Shown in pieces: positions 34,590 to 45,505 of a DNA stretch of 64,000 nt. Positions within the stretch are counted from its first letter, which is position 1, and every line of letters begins with the position of its first letter. The translations under genes and the position numbers were made by a program. The stretch comes from Rhyacophila brunnea (Eukaryota > Arthropoda > Insecta > Trichoptera > Rhyacophilidae). The DNA lies in the NCBI GenBank assembly GCA_022495005.1, contig JAGYXB010000795.1, positions 1-64,000 on the forward strand. Direction: 5' to 3'. Under the pieces are notes generated by a model that saw only the letters and a list, made by a program, of their open reading frames with translations, ran no database searches and was not told where the DNA came from.

Positions 34590-35397
34590 CAGTGGCGAAG
34601 GGTAAAGGTAAGCTGTTAAGATCTGACATAAATGTTGCATACTAAACTTTGTCAGTCAAATGTATTTGTTTTTCATTAAACTAAGACTACAATGTGTAGA
34701 TAGAGTTGGTTAGTTTTTAAAATTCAATTAAGCCAGCGCTCGAAATGGAAAAATTTACGAACCGGAGCGCTCGACAGTTTTCTGAAGATTTTTACATAGT
34801 AAAGTTATCAAAGTTTATGTGTTTTTTTTCATAAAAATAAGTGTGTTAGATTTTCTATTATATGGTCTGTTCAGTTCAGACGGTCAAATTATTTATTCCA
34901 CGAAGCGGAGCGATAATTTTACCGATTTCACGAACAGAAGCGGCGTTCCGGTCCATTTCGAGCCCTGAATTAAGCCCTGCCTAATCCAAGCCATAGTAGA
35001 TAATAGTAAAAGAAAAGTATCTATAAAGTATATAAAATTATGCCATTAAAATCATGCATAATTTTAGATATTTTATAGATAGAAGAATATTTTTATCAAT
35101 TATGATTTGGTTAGGCAGGGCTTAATGAATTTTAGAAAAACTAACCAATGCCATCGGTAATATGACAAACAATTAAATACGACTGAAAAGGTGTGTACTA
35201 TTTTTCTCGAATCGCCCATAGTATACCTAAACTATTATGGTTTGGTTAGGCAGGGTTTAATTGAATTTTAAAAACTAACCAGCACCATGTGCAAATTGTA
35301 TTCTTAGTTCAATGCACACGAATAAGAATGACTGAAAAAGTTTAGCGAGCACTATTTTTGTCGAAACTTAACAGCTTACTTCCAACCTTCGCCACTG
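34590..35397. mobile_element. hAT MITE with CAGTGGCGAAGG ends, hosting a nested MITE
   Basis: The left end is CAGTGGCGAAGG, the right end CCTTCGCCACTG, and the perfect 8-bp duplication ATACCTAC flanks it (34582-34589 and 35398-35405). Inside, GGTTAGTTTTTAAAATTCAA and its complement, plus GGTTAGGCAGGGCTTAA, recur several times in both orientations. The body is thus largely made of inverted and direct copies of one module. The element at 34734-34967 is inserted in it. A partial relative lies at 59384-59600. Confidence 0.93.
34734..34967 (-). mobile_element. hAT MITE, CAGGGCTCGAAATGGA family, copy A (nested)
   Basis: The ends are CAGCGCTCGAAATGG and CCATTTCGAGCCCTG, flanked by the perfect duplication AATTAAGC (34726-34733 and 34968-34975). 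It sits inside the larger MITE 34590-35397 and must be younger than it. Orientation is opposite to copy B at 35525. Confidence 0.95.
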
Positions 35398-35524
35398 ATA
35401 CCTACACACATAAAATAATATGTTTTGTTACTCAAATATACACAAAATCCCTTCCAAATTAATGACAAAATATTGAAAACTACAATATAACGGTTTAAAG
35501 AAGCTCCAAAAACAACAGAATAAC

Positions 35525-35762
35525 CAGGGCTCGAAATGGAACGGAACGCACCGGAGCGCCGTTCCGGCTCGTGAAATTTGTAAAATTATCGCTCCGTCTC
35601 GTGGAAAAAATATGTTTACCGTCTGAGCTAGATAGGGCCATAGAATAGAAAATCTGACACACTTATTTTTATAAAATACACATACGATTTGATGACTATG
35701 TAAATATCTTCAGAAAAATTGTCGAGCGCTCCGGTTCGAAAACTTTTCCATTTCGAGCGCTG
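35525..35762 (+). mobile_element. hAT MITE, CAGGGCTCGAAATGGA family, copy B
   Basis: Starts CAGGGCTCGAAATGGA and ends TCCATTTCGAGCGCTG, with the perfect 8-bp duplication AGAATAAC (35517-35524 and 35763-35770). The 238-bp body is rich in CCGGAGCG-type words and has no coding sequence. Confidence 0.95.
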
Positions 35763-36040
35763 AGAATAACGCAGTAGATATTATTAGTATTATTAGTACT
35801 GATTTAAATTAAGTTATTAAACTAAAGCACAATATATATATTTTAAAGTTGGTTATTATGAATGATAATAATTATTGCAATATTGCGCTAAAGTCGGTTT
35901 TTATTACTATAAGTACGCGGGACAAAAATCACGAGAAAATGTTTCCTTTCAATGAATGCTTCTGCAATACACGATTTTTAGGTATTTTTAATACAACTAT
36001 ACCTACACCTGCAGGGCCGCCTCGTTTATATGTGTGAAAT

Positions 36041-36480
36041 GGTGTCCGGAAACTTGTACGTATGCGGTTGGCCGTATCACACTTCACCGTGAGATGTTGT
36101 ATCGGAAATAATATATGGCCGTATATTAAAGACTGTCCAACCATTTTGGGTCGTATAGTACTGACATAAAATTTATGTCTAAATAAAACACGGTTTTTGT
36201 CGGTTTACACTTTACAGGAAGCCAGCAGCAATCAAATTTTGAAAATAGGCAATATACTGAATTATTTGTTAGGATAGGTTAGGTTTTGATTTTTGAATTC
36301 ATGAATTTTGCCAAAATTAGCTATGAAAATTGAATGTTTATATTATTTAATCTAATAAAATTGGAGACTGTATAGTATACGGTCATCTTTTTCGATAAGA
36401 AAGCTGTCGACGAATTGTGCCACGGTGAAATGTTTTACGTACAATTTACATGTAACCGTGTGAAATTGCACGCGGACGGT
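36041..36480 (+). mobile_element. Dispersed repeat D, copy 1
   Basis: Runs from GGTGTCCGGAAACTTGTACG through TTGGGTCGTATAGTACTGAC, AAATAGGCAATATACTGAAT, TTAGGATAGGTTAGG and TATAGTATACGGTCATCTTT to ACGTGTGAAATTGC-like sequence. Four more copies or fragments share these words (39512-39695, 42365-42596, 58837-59025, 59601-59905). The family has internal TTAGG/CCTAA pentamers. It looks like a DNA-transposon derivative, but the ends and class are not fixed. Confidence 0.7.
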
Positions 36481-36602
36481 CGAATTTAGAGGGCGGCCAA
36501 AGGTTTTGTTTTAATTTTATGTAAAGTAGATGCATGTTAAAATATTTAAAATTGGGTTCGCAGTGCAATCTTACCAGTAGAACAAAAATTAACTCTAATA
36601 CT

Positions 36603-36966
36603 CAGTGACGTCCCGTGGGGGTAGGCAGATTGAGCGTCGTTTGGGGGCGGCAGTTACTCAAAGGGCGGCAAATCGAGGAAAATCATTTGGAATATATAGA
36701 AATAGCTACCTAAACTTAGTAATAACGAAAATATCTTTCCATTAAAAAAATCAGTTCAATGGTTTTGTCGGGTTCGCGATACCTAGTTTACTTCCGGTGC
36801 CCTTCGACGTCTTTATTTGACTGATATTTTTTTAGTAATATGTATATCTATACAACACATTTCTTAGATATTGGACTCATGAAAGGATGATAAAAATAAT
36901 GTATTAAAAAATGTGGCGACATTTTGGCGCTGCTTAGGGGCGGCATTTTATCTATTGACGTCACAG
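36603..36966 (+). mobile_element. hAT MITE, CAGTGACGTCCC family, copy 2
   Basis: Starts CAGTGACGTCCCGTGGGGGT and ends in a decayed GACGTCACAG. The flanks CTAATACT (36595-36602) and CTAAGACT (36967-36974) agree at 7 of 8 bases. At 364 bp it is shorter than copy 1. Confidence 0.85.
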
Positions 36967-37429
36967 CTAAGACTATTATAGAAAGGAATGGACTAAACGT
37001 TAAACACCTGTTTTTGCATACCTACATACTTAGTTGTTTCGTAAATCCTAATAACAAAAAGTATTTAATAATATTGACTAAACTAATTTTTGCCGCATCA
37101 CGTATCAACTCTTGTGATTATTTTAGTTTACACATACGAAACACAGTACCTACTACAATATAGGTACCATCTATAATTCAGTAATTCCTACTTAAAATGC
37201 AGGGACATAGGATAGGTACCAGATCAGTTAGGTCCCTAGACAAAATGCCGTCCCATAGGCCTCATTTTTTATACAGTATTTTCTATCATCCTTTCATAAC
37301 TCCAATATCTAAGAAATGTGTTATATGGCTACATTACTAAGAAAATATATACCACTAAAACATACAAAATTAAATTTAGACATAAACAGCGAATAAATAT
37401 AAGGTAATTTATTAAAGTAAAGGTTGACA

Positions 37430-37663
37430 CCCACGGTGGCCGCGCGGCTTAACCGTTGGATAATCACGCCGTGGGTCTCAGGTTCGAATCCTGGGTCTGG
37501 TAAATACACATATTGTTTTTCAATTTGTGTGTGAGTCAGGGTATGGACCTAATAGGTTGAGCAAGTGGCTGACATCCATTTCTCGTAAAAAAACAAAATC
37601 TGTTAATACAAACCTCTACTCTGTGGAGGCCCATATGATCCTATTAGGATCGGACATGGTCGG
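37430..37663 (+). mobile_element. tRNA-derived SINE, copy inside a hAT MITE
   Basis: Box A TGGCCGCGCGG and box B GGTTCGAATCC are intact. The body matches 8091-8338 through CTCTGTGGAGGCCCATATGA to GATCGGACATGGTCGG, with few changes. It lacks the A/G-rich tail. Confidence 0.88.
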
Positions 37664-37694
37664 AAATTATGTTAGACATTTATTCAAGTCTGAG

Positions 37695-37733
37695 GTTATA
37701 ATATAACTACATATTATGTGGTTATATTATAAC
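37695..37733. repeat. Perfect 13-bp inverted repeat
   Basis: GTTATAATATAAC (37695-37707) and its exact complement GTTATATTATAAC (37721-37733) are separated by 13 bases. It lies in the interrupted MITE at a place where the related copy has none. Confidence 0.8.
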
Positions 37734-38497
37734 ACTGACACGTCATCTGACACAGTTGGTTTGTACCATTTAGCAATACATAGATTTATTATTTCCACAC
37801 CATTTTTACTATTCTATTATTGTAGGTAGAGGTACATTTTATATTTAAGACGGTCACTAACACCATCATAATATTTTTTATCCGATAGAATTTGCTTGAT
37901 ATTCATCATAATAATATGTGCAGTCAAGCCCCTCATTGGCTGACGTCAAAATTGTTATTAAAGTGTGGCCATAAGACATTTTCTTATGTAATTTTCAACT
38001 ACCTACGTTTATTTTTATTGTTACGAGTAATATCTTTATCTGCATATTTCTATTTACGATGTTATCAAAAATGGACGTGGTATTCCTTTGAATCGACAGA
38101 GTAAGGAAATTATTATTAATGCAACAGATGTTTTAAAGAATTTTCACACAAAAGCAAAAGAGAGTGCGGAAGTCACATTTTTATCGTTTTTGAGTTAAGT
38201 ATGCAGATTTAAATATTGTGTATTCACGATCAGTTAATGCTGAAAATTAGGGAGTGCAATGTCACATGGTTTTAAAAATACTTACTTCTAAAACGACGGT
38301 AGTTCAATTATACTTTTTATTACTTAATTAATTATACTACAATTTAGTGTGTTTAAGGTTTAAAAATTAAACAAGGCATAATCAAATATTATTAGTTTAC
38401 GCAGGATTTAATTTAAAAAAAACTAACTATCACTGCCTATTGTAGTTAGTCTTCCAAGCTTTATGGTAATAATGTTTGAACTCAATGTCCCCGTGAT

Positions 38498-38570
38498 AGT
38501 GATATCCTGGAGGGGTAGGCAAGCAATGCGTTGCTTAGGGGCGGCAATTGAAGGGACGAATACGATCATT
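38498..38570 (+). mobile_element. Fragment of the CAGTGACGTCCC MITE family
   Basis: GGAGGGGTAGGCAAGCAATG and TTAGGGGCGGCAATT resemble the left end of 36603-36966 (GTGGGGGTAGGCAGATTGAG, TGGGGGCGGCAGTT). Diverged, with no target duplication. Confidence 0.5.
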
Positions 38571-38761
38571 ACAACTTTTGAAACGGTGGCAGTTTTTTTA
38601 TTAAGCAGACGATGCGGTCGCTTCGTTAGAAATTAGTTTCATCTTAGTTTAAAAAAACATATAGGGACTCCAAACATGTGTCGATTCCACATACCTACAT
38701 GTACCTAAAAACACCGCTGTTTTCATAGAAATGCTCTAATACTCAATAGATTACATGTACT

Positions 38762-39211
38762 CAGTGACGTCCCGTGGGGGTAGGCAGATTGAGTTTCGCT
38801 TGGGGGCGGCAAATCGAGGAGAATCATTTGGTATGTATAGAAATAGCTAAACTTATTTTGTTTACATGTTGTACAATAATAGCATAGTAAAAATGGTGTG
38901 AAAATAATAAATCTGTGTATTGCTAAATGGTTCAAACCAAATGTGTCAGAAATAGCAACCAATTGGGACCTCAGACTCTGATGCTTTGGGTAAGTGTCTA
39001 ACATACTTACCTTATTTATTTGCTTTTTATATCTAAATTTAATTTGGTAGTGGTATATATTTTGTTAGTAATCCATAAAAATTTGTATCCATACAACACA
39101 TTTATTAGATATCATGGAGTCATGAAAGGATGATAAAACATACTGTATAAAAAAAATGGGACGGCATTTTGGCGCTGCCTATTGGTGGCATTTTGTTTAG
39201 GGACGTCACTG
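38762..39211 (+). mobile_element. hAT MITE, CAGTGACGTCCC family, copy 4
   Basis: Perfect 12-bp inverted ends CAGTGACGTCCC and GGGACGTCACTG, with the perfect 8-bp duplication CATGTACT (38754-38761 and 39212-39219). Open frames within this 450-bp element are not genes. Confidence 0.95.
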
Positions 39212-39511
39212 CATGTACTTATGCATTTTTTTTTCAAGAAATCTGTTGCTACAATTTGATACTAAAAATGAAAGGGGATGACTTTCCAAGTCTGCATAAT
39301 AGCCTAATGCAGGAGCTCCATTGATGAGCCAAAATTCCGAGGACAATAAGTCGTCCAATTTGTCTATACTCTGCTACTTACTGACAAGTGAACGTTCAAC
39401 CAACGAGTAAAAAGTCGAGGTTTGCGATGGTTAAACATAATATCCGTTTTTAGCGTGAATATGTTGATACTATTTGTACGTTTGGCAGCTATTTGTACGT
39501 TTGGCTTTCTG

Positions 39512-39695
39512 GGTTACACGTCAATTGTACGTAAAACGTTTCACCGTGACACAGTTCTCCATGAGCTTTCTTATCGGAAAGAGTTGACCGTATATTATAC
39601 GGTCTCCAATTTTATTAGATTCAATAATATGAATATTAATTCAATTTTCATAGCTGATTTTGGCAGAATTCATGAATTCAAAAATGACAAACTAA
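39512..39695 (-). mobile_element. Dispersed repeat D, copy 2, abutting the hAT transposase
   Basis: The complement of 36290-36470: GTACGTAAAACGTTTCACCG, CCGTATATTATACGGTCTCC, AATTTTATTAGATT and GAATTCATGAATTCAAAAAT. It joins the transposase remnant at about 39690 with no stop codon between, creating a long chimeric open frame. Confidence 0.75.
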
Positions 39696-41121
39696 AACAG
39701 GCTCGCGAGCCCCTTGAGTGCGGGTTTACCACAAATTACCACGTACGGGCTAAAACAGTGAAAGATAGAACAGTTAAAATGTCTTCGAATATAACCAACC
39801 AGCAAGTCAAATATTTTAAATTGACTTCGACTTTATCAATATCAGTTGACGAGTCTTGTGATATAAATGATACAGCACAAGTTTTACTTTTTGTACGATT
39901 TATTTTATCTACAGGTCCTAAAGAAGAACTTTTAGGATTATTGCCACTCAAAGGTCAAACCGAGGAGAGGATATTGCAAATGCTGTAATTCAGTGCATGG
40001 AAAAAACATCTCCAATTCCACTCGATAAAATTGTGTATCAATTACAATAGATACAATTGTGTATGTGTGTGTATTTTGAATCACTAGATACTTACCATTG
40101 CATCATTCGTCAAGAATCATCATTGGTGATTAAGATTATCAACTCCATTATAGGCTAAAGTTCTTAATAATCGCCGATTTAAAGACTTTTAAGTTGAAAT
40201 GGAGAGTGAGTGCGCAGATCTTCTGCTGCATAACAAGGTACGTTGGTTATCAAGAGGCAACGTTTTAAAACGTTTCGCTTCCTGCTTAACAGAAATTAAA
40301 GCATTTCTCCTTGAGAAGGGTGTTCACTATCCAGAAATAACAGACGATCGGTTGATCAAAAAAAAATATTTCTTGTTAGATGTTACGTCTCATCTAAATC
40401 AGTTTAAAATTTCATCTTAAACTGCAGGGGAAAGGAAACACAATTTTTTCGATGTTAGAAGAAGTTATTTCATTCGAAAACAAATTATCCCATTTTGCTC
40501 AAGATTTCGAAAGAGAATCTTTGATTCACTTTCTAAGCCTGCTGAAACATCGCCAAGAAAATAATTCTGATATTGACATGTGCCATTTCAAAACAACAAT
40601 TTTAAATATGAGGGAAGCTTTTCTCAGCAGGTTTCAGGAATTCAGAAACAGCAAAGCGACGTTAGTTTCTGTCAAAAAAACCTCTTAATGCTACGGTAAC
40701 AGAATTCATTTTTTCTCCTTTTAATGTTGACATTGGCAACTTTGAAATGCAAATGCGTGATTTAAAAAATAATGGAGCTTTAAATTTGGACATATTAGAG
40801 AAAAAGAAATGTGATCATATTTCACAGCACAAGAAGTCTGCTTTGAAAGATCTGGAGAAAGAACACGTGATGATTTTTAACACCTGGAATAGTATTCCTG
40901 ACTCATATGATCAGTTGAAAAAACTAGCGATTGCTATTCTTTCTCTTTTTGGTTCTACAAATTCATGCGAGCAATCTTTTTCAAGCATGAACCTTTTCAA
41001 GAGTAAATTAAAAAGTTGTCTTATTGATAAGAACCTGGAATCGTGCCTAAAATTAAAAACAGCATACATACCTGACCTACCCAAACGTTTCAAGAAGATG
41101 CAAGGCTATTGTTCACATTAA
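39689..41121 (+). pseudogene. Degenerate hAT transposase
   Basis: Pieces in order: 39750-39960 (LSISVDESCDINDTAQVLLF, FVRFI, LLGLLPLKGQT), then a frameshift at about 39960 (RGEDIANAVIQCMEKTSP). A gap of about 100 codons follows, then 40075-40420 (YHCIIRQESSL, VRWLSRGNVLKRF), 40452-40672, and 40747-41121 ending with LFGSTNSCEQSFSSMN, the hAT C-terminal dimerisation motif. The order matches the hAT group that gave rise to GTF2IRD2, EPM2AIP1 and SCAND3-like genes. At least three frameshifts, in-frame stops and a missing middle rule out activity. The first half of the open frame at 39422-39988 comes from repeat D, not from the transposase. Confidence 0.9.
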
Positions 41122-42299
41122 GAGTAGGCATAACAGAACCAATGTGATTCATATTTTAGTCGAGCAGAGTCCACAGAGCGAGCAGCACGTCATTTTAAAT
41201 CAAATTTACAACGAAATACCTGGTCATTGAAGATTTTATTTTAAAAACATAATAATAATTATTGTCGGTAGAGCATTTCTTTGCAATGATTTATTAGGTA
41301 CCATCAACGCTGTCGCCGACCGGCCGAATGAAAACAATGTGAAACATAATAAAAGTATATGGGGTGCAGCACGATAATATTTATTTTTAGGCGTTATAAA
41401 TTATTTCGAGCATTGGCTTTACTAAACCAACAAAATACAATAATGGTACCTACATACTGTTTCATTAGTACATATTATAAAAGTAAAATTGCTTACTAGT
41501 TTGTAAAAGTGTCAGACTAAACTCGGGTACATCAATAGATATATTCTACCTTTTTTTAAATATGCATTAGAATTAAACAATATTTACCTTTTTTTAATAA
41601 TTATGTAGGTCTTACACATTAAAAATAACTACTATTCATAAATAATGTTTTTGGATAGCACATGAAATAAAAATGTAGGTAGATAATATGTGTTTCAAAA
41701 TCCTTCGTATGTTTAGTTCTCGCATAATTTCAGGTTAAAAAGTTATTAATCTATTTCTAAGTTTCTAAACTACTAAACAACCTCTAAGTTTAAAAACGTC
41801 ACAATATCCACCATATTGGTTGCAATACTTCCCACCAAACAGCTGATTAACATATTGAATTTAGTAACATTCAAGTATATTAAAAGATACTATTTTTTGG
41901 TCACCCCATATTTGCTTAGTTGGAAAGAGTTTGTTCGTTTTAAATTTAATTTAGTGACAATTACTTTTGAGGCACGTATCGGCGGCAACTTTTTAATATT
42001 ACTAGTAGACCAACTATTTCGGACCACTTAAAAAATATCATATTTTCAATACTCAAGGGCATTTCTGTAAGCGTCCCCTTAAATGTTTGTCAGTCAAAGT
42101 CATGATTTAATTTTATGGATATCTTACTTACAATTTAATTTTTATCTATAAATAAGATCATTATTAAATATGATATTAAGTTTTATTCAGTGTACCTACC
42201 TATAGTTTAATGTTAAGACTCAAAACTTTAATTAAAGTTTATTAAGTTAATAAACAGCGTACCTACCTATATACTTTAAGTTTAGGAATTTGGCTCTCA
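41122..42299. other. Downstream part of the decayed hAT element; no gene seen
   Basis: AT-rich noncoding sequence between the transposase C-terminus and a hAT-like right end. A possible readthrough continues to about 41230. A 71-codon open frame at 41816-42031 has no recognised motif. Confidence 0.4.
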
Positions 42300-42364
42300 A
42301 AAGAAATCTCAAACATTGTACTGTTGATATTTGGCTCTAATGACTAATGAGTTTGCCGACCACT
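42300..42364 (+). mobile_element. hAT right end
   Basis: The complement reads CAGTGGTCGGCAAACTCATT, then AGAGCCAAATATCAAC, the type of terminus seen at 56745 (CAGGGGTCGGCAAACT, AGAGCCAAATTGG). It may be the right end of the element that encoded the transposase at 39689-41121. No matching left end was found, so the pairing is a guess. Confidence 0.55.
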
Positions 42365-42596
42365 GACCTAACCTAACCTAACAAATAATCCAGTATATCG
42401 GCTATTTTCAAAATTTGATTGCTGCTCGCTTCTTGTCAAGTGTAAACCGACAAGACCTGTGTTTTATTTAGACATGCATTTTATGTCAGTACTATGCGAC
42501 CCAAAAAGGTTTTAATATACGGCCAAATATTTCCGATATAACATTTCTCGGTGAAGTGTGATACGGCGAACTGCATACGTACAAGTTTCCGGACAC
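42365..42596 (-). mobile_element. Dispersed repeat D, copy 3, with CCTAA pentamers
   Basis: ACCTAACCTAACCTAACAAA followed by TAATCCAGTATATCGGCTAT, GTCAGTACTATGCGACCCAA, GTGAAGTGTGATACGGCGAA and GTACAAGTTTCCGGACAC: the complement of 36041-36270. Confidence 0.75.
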
Positions 42597-42763
42597 GGGC
42601 TTTCTGTGGTGAATCAGATTACATGTTTTGGATTTTTAAAATTTTAGTAAAATGTTCTCAATAAATAATAAATTCTTAACAAACTAAAATTTATAAACTT
42701 CCCTGATTTACCACAGACAACCAACCTTACAAATAACTGCCCTGCGAATTTATGTTTACTCTG

Positions 42764-43478
42764 CATGGGTGGCCAACCTTTTCAGCAGCCGGGCCAGATT
42801 CCAAAAATGAGATTTCCTACCGGGCCGCACAACCGATTTTTTTTATTATACATATAAAACAAATAGAAATATATATTATATAATATATATTAATAAAATA
42901 AAACAAAAATGAGAATCAAACATATTTATTAGATTAGACTTTTTTTAAATAATAAAAAATAATACTTATAAAAATAATAAATTTTAGTGAGAAGTTTGAT
43001 TTTGTGTGACAGAACTAAGTGTATGAATATCGATATCGAGTGAGGTTGTTCCTACACGCAAACAGTTTTCCAAATGCACATGAATGATCGTGTTCTCACT
43101 CGGGATTTGATATTATGTTTCATCCGACTAAAAAGCTGTTCACACGTGTAAGTGTTTCCAAATATCGAAGTTATCATTAGAGCATGTTTGTAAAATGCAG
43201 GATATTTCTCCTTGTCCAAATATGTTTTGTAAAACTCTTTCAAACCAACCTGATGGAATTTCTCCTTTCAGTGACGCGGCGAGGGGAGAGGCGGGGTGGG
43301 GGGGGGGAGTACGTGCGTGTTCGCATTTCTTAATTAATTTAAATTCTTAATTCAAATTCGAGCGAGCCAATATCGAATCTCAATTTGAGAAATTGGCACA
43401 TCTAGCCGCAGCATTTGATATTATTTATTTTTTCTCACGCAAGTTGACACCCACTGGGCCGCTGGTTGGCCACCCATG
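42764..43478 (-). mobile_element. Non-autonomous hAT element with transposase remnant
   Basis: Perfect 15-bp inverted ends CATGGGTGGCCAACC and GGTTGGCCACCCATG. The 8-bp flanks (TTACTCTG and CTCTAATG) do not match, so no target duplication is claimed. The 715-bp element holds a C-terminal transposase fragment on the minus strand and a G-rich stretch at 43275-43310. Confidence 0.85.
42995..43270 (-). pseudogene. hAT transposase C-terminal fragment
   Basis: Reads FYKTYLDKEKYPAFYKHALM, then ITSIFGNTYTCEQLFSRMKH, then after a frameshift at about 43070 HLENCLRVGTTSLDIDIH. S.FG.TY.CEQ.FS.MK is the hAT dimerisation-domain signature of the GTF2IRD2/EPM2AIP1-like group. It differs clearly from the copy at 40747-41121, so it belongs to a second hAT lineage. 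Confidence 0.88.
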
Positions 43479-43879
43479 CTCTAATGTCTCCCGATAAGAT
43501 GAGTTTTGGTCCAATACAATAATTATTTGTTTTGTTACGCCAAAGAAGTATAACTTCTATTTTTTTGTTATTTTTAATAAAATACTAAACTTAAAAACTT
43601 TATTAAAAGCTTCGATTGATCTTTAATTGCATTGACTGCATCTAATATAAGTGATCCGTTCACGTTGGCTAATGCGGTTACCTAAATGGCTTTAAAAAGA
43701 TTCGAAGGTTTCCCTATGAGACATGTTCAGCAATGATTTTACAGGAACTTTGTTTGAAAACTATCCGAAGATATCCGGCGAGAAGTATGCCCGTTTCCGT
43801 TTTTTTAATTGGCGCGCGCGCGTTTGCCGTTTCAAACTTTTTCGAATTTCGAACGGACCGGCATGCAGCCGCGCCGGGC

Positions 43880-43931
43880 GAATAGTGAGACTGCCGTTCA
43901 GTAAGTCCCGCGAGACCGATCAGGCAGGTTG
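43880..43931 (+). promoter_or_regulatory. Inr + DPE core promoter of the secreted-protein gene
   Basis: The initiator GTTCAGT places A+1 at 43900, and GGTTG at 43927-43931 falls exactly at +28 to +32, matching the downstream promoter element consensus RGWYV. There is no TATA box. A CpG-rich island (about 43795-43990, including GGCGCGCGCGCG) surrounds the site. A second TCAGT (43979-43983) could be an alternative start. Confidence 0.6.
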
Positions 43932-44071
43932 TGCCGTGTACCGATCTCCATTGTCCAACAGACATCCATCCATACGCGATCAGTAAGCCTGGCCATTCTT
44001 CCTTCGACAAGGGACGACAATTTTTTTTTCGGTTCTGTTTTTCCACCCTGGGAGCTGAGAAGGGCTCAACC

Positions 44072-44128
44072 ATGAAGATAACGTGGCTCCTGCTGCTCGT
44101 CACGACGATTGCAGCTTCTGGCTCAAAA
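44072..44128 (+). CDS. First coding exon of a secreted protein (signal peptide)
   Basis: The ATG at 44072 has a good context (CTCAACCATGA) and begins MKITWLLLLVTTIAASGSK: a short charged start, a leucine-rich hydrophobic core and a small-residue AASGS cleavage region, i.e. a signal peptide. The exon ends at AAA|GTAAGT, a consensus donor in phase 0. The predicted 5' UTR is about 172 nt from the initiator at 43900. No following exon was recognised in the remaining 19.8 kb, so the mature protein and family are unknown and the first intron is probably very long. A separate frame through the 5' UTR is not a gene. Confidence 0.7.
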
Positions 44129-45505
44129 GTAAGTCCATCACTTGATATTTACACCTCTGAAGATGATGCTTTAACCTATCGAAACGCTTCCCCAATAAAG
44201 TTGTTGTCATTGTCATTCCATAAAAATATATATTATTATATACTTAGTGAAAATCATCTTGAAAGAACTAGACATATTTTTACGTGATTTCTTTTCAATC
44301 TGTGATTTTAATCGTGAATTTTTGCCTATAACTACAATTATTAATTTAAAATTTAGTGTAATTTTGTGTCATAATAGTATTTATTGAGATTTTCTTCAGA
44401 TATCACGGAGATAAATTAGATTTTTTTTATTAATTTCTGTAAAATAAATTTATGACATTAAATTCTACCATAATGATATAAAATGTGTTTTGTGATATTT
44501 ATTTTCTTACCAATTTAATGTAAAATAAACAGAAAAAATAATTATTCAAGGGTGTTCGATTTCCACAATATATTCGGTTTAAATAATATATTAAATTCGC
44601 GGATTAATGGTCAAAACTCCAGCATATTTTCAGTTTAAATTTTGAGAATAGTGTACAGCCAAAACATAACTATCTCGTTAATTATTGATAAAACTACACA
44701 ATTCACTGAATATTTTCATAAAATACTTAGATATTTTAGTTAATGATTTTTTTATTTCAATCTGTGTCTGTTGCATAAATTTGTGTGATAAATTAACTGA
44801 ACAGGCATTTACTTTTTAATATCACCATTCGAGTGGATTAAAACACGATGTTAAAGACATAATATGTATTATTAGGTAGGTATATACATATTATATAAAT
44901 TCTTTTTCATGACGAGGAGTACATTTTGGTAGTTAATATCTGAATAGAAATTATTGTGACTCCTCACATCAGTGACTTAACCAAACTGAAATAAAAACTA
45001 AATTCCACTAATTCGAACAATGTGTCTTATTAATAGACTTATTTCATTTATTTTTTAATGTAATTTGTATCGCGATGATGACAGATTTCCTAATTAATCT
45101 TGTGTCAAGAGAGTAACTCTTCATTGTCAGCTAATTACTAGTAAATACTTGTAAGTAATTCATAATATTATGTAATACTCACAAAACAGTTTTAAGTCTG
45201 TGTTCCATGGTAATAATGAATGATACTCATAGATTAAACTTTTTTTAATAGACGAAATTAAAAAAAAAAAAGAAAACACGTAGAAAAATTTTCTTATAGT
45301 TCATTGATTTTTATAATATGGTTGATTTTTTCTTGTATGTATTGTATTATATATTTTTATGTATCGTGTACTAGAAAAATACATGACAGTGATATCAATA
45401 ATTAAAATATTACTACGAATTTATGAATTTGCCCTATTTTTGTTTTGATCAATTAACTAGTTTAAGTGATATTTAGCTATTTTATTATACTTAATATAAA
45501 GTATA
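44129..45505 (+). other. Start of a long first intron; nothing recognised
   Basis: Begins with the donor GTAAGTCC. AT-rich, with no repeats with clear ends and no exon candidate with splice sites and homology. Confidence 0.5.

Larger units (their letters stand above)
37228..37830 (-). mobile_element. hAT MITE, CAGTGACGTCCC family, copy 3, split by a SINE
   Basis: GGTCCCTAGACAAAATGCCG at 37231, TATCATCCTTTCAT and TATATACCACTA match the complement of 38762-39211. After the SINE (37430-37663) the same order continues with TGTTAGACA, AGTCTGAGG, ACAGTTGGTTTGTACCATTT and CACACCATTTTTACTAT. The far end is not clean. The SINE therefore jumped into an existing MITE. Confidence 0.75.

Noticed and set aside
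42365..42382. Telomere or chromosome end (CCTAACCTAACCTAAC)
   Set aside because: There are only a few pentamers, embedded in a dispersed repeat whose other copies lie elsewhere in the window.
42756..43486. Target-site duplication for the hAT element at 42764-43478
   Set aside because: TTACTCTG and CTCTAATG do not match. The element is called on its perfect inverted ends and transposase remnant only.
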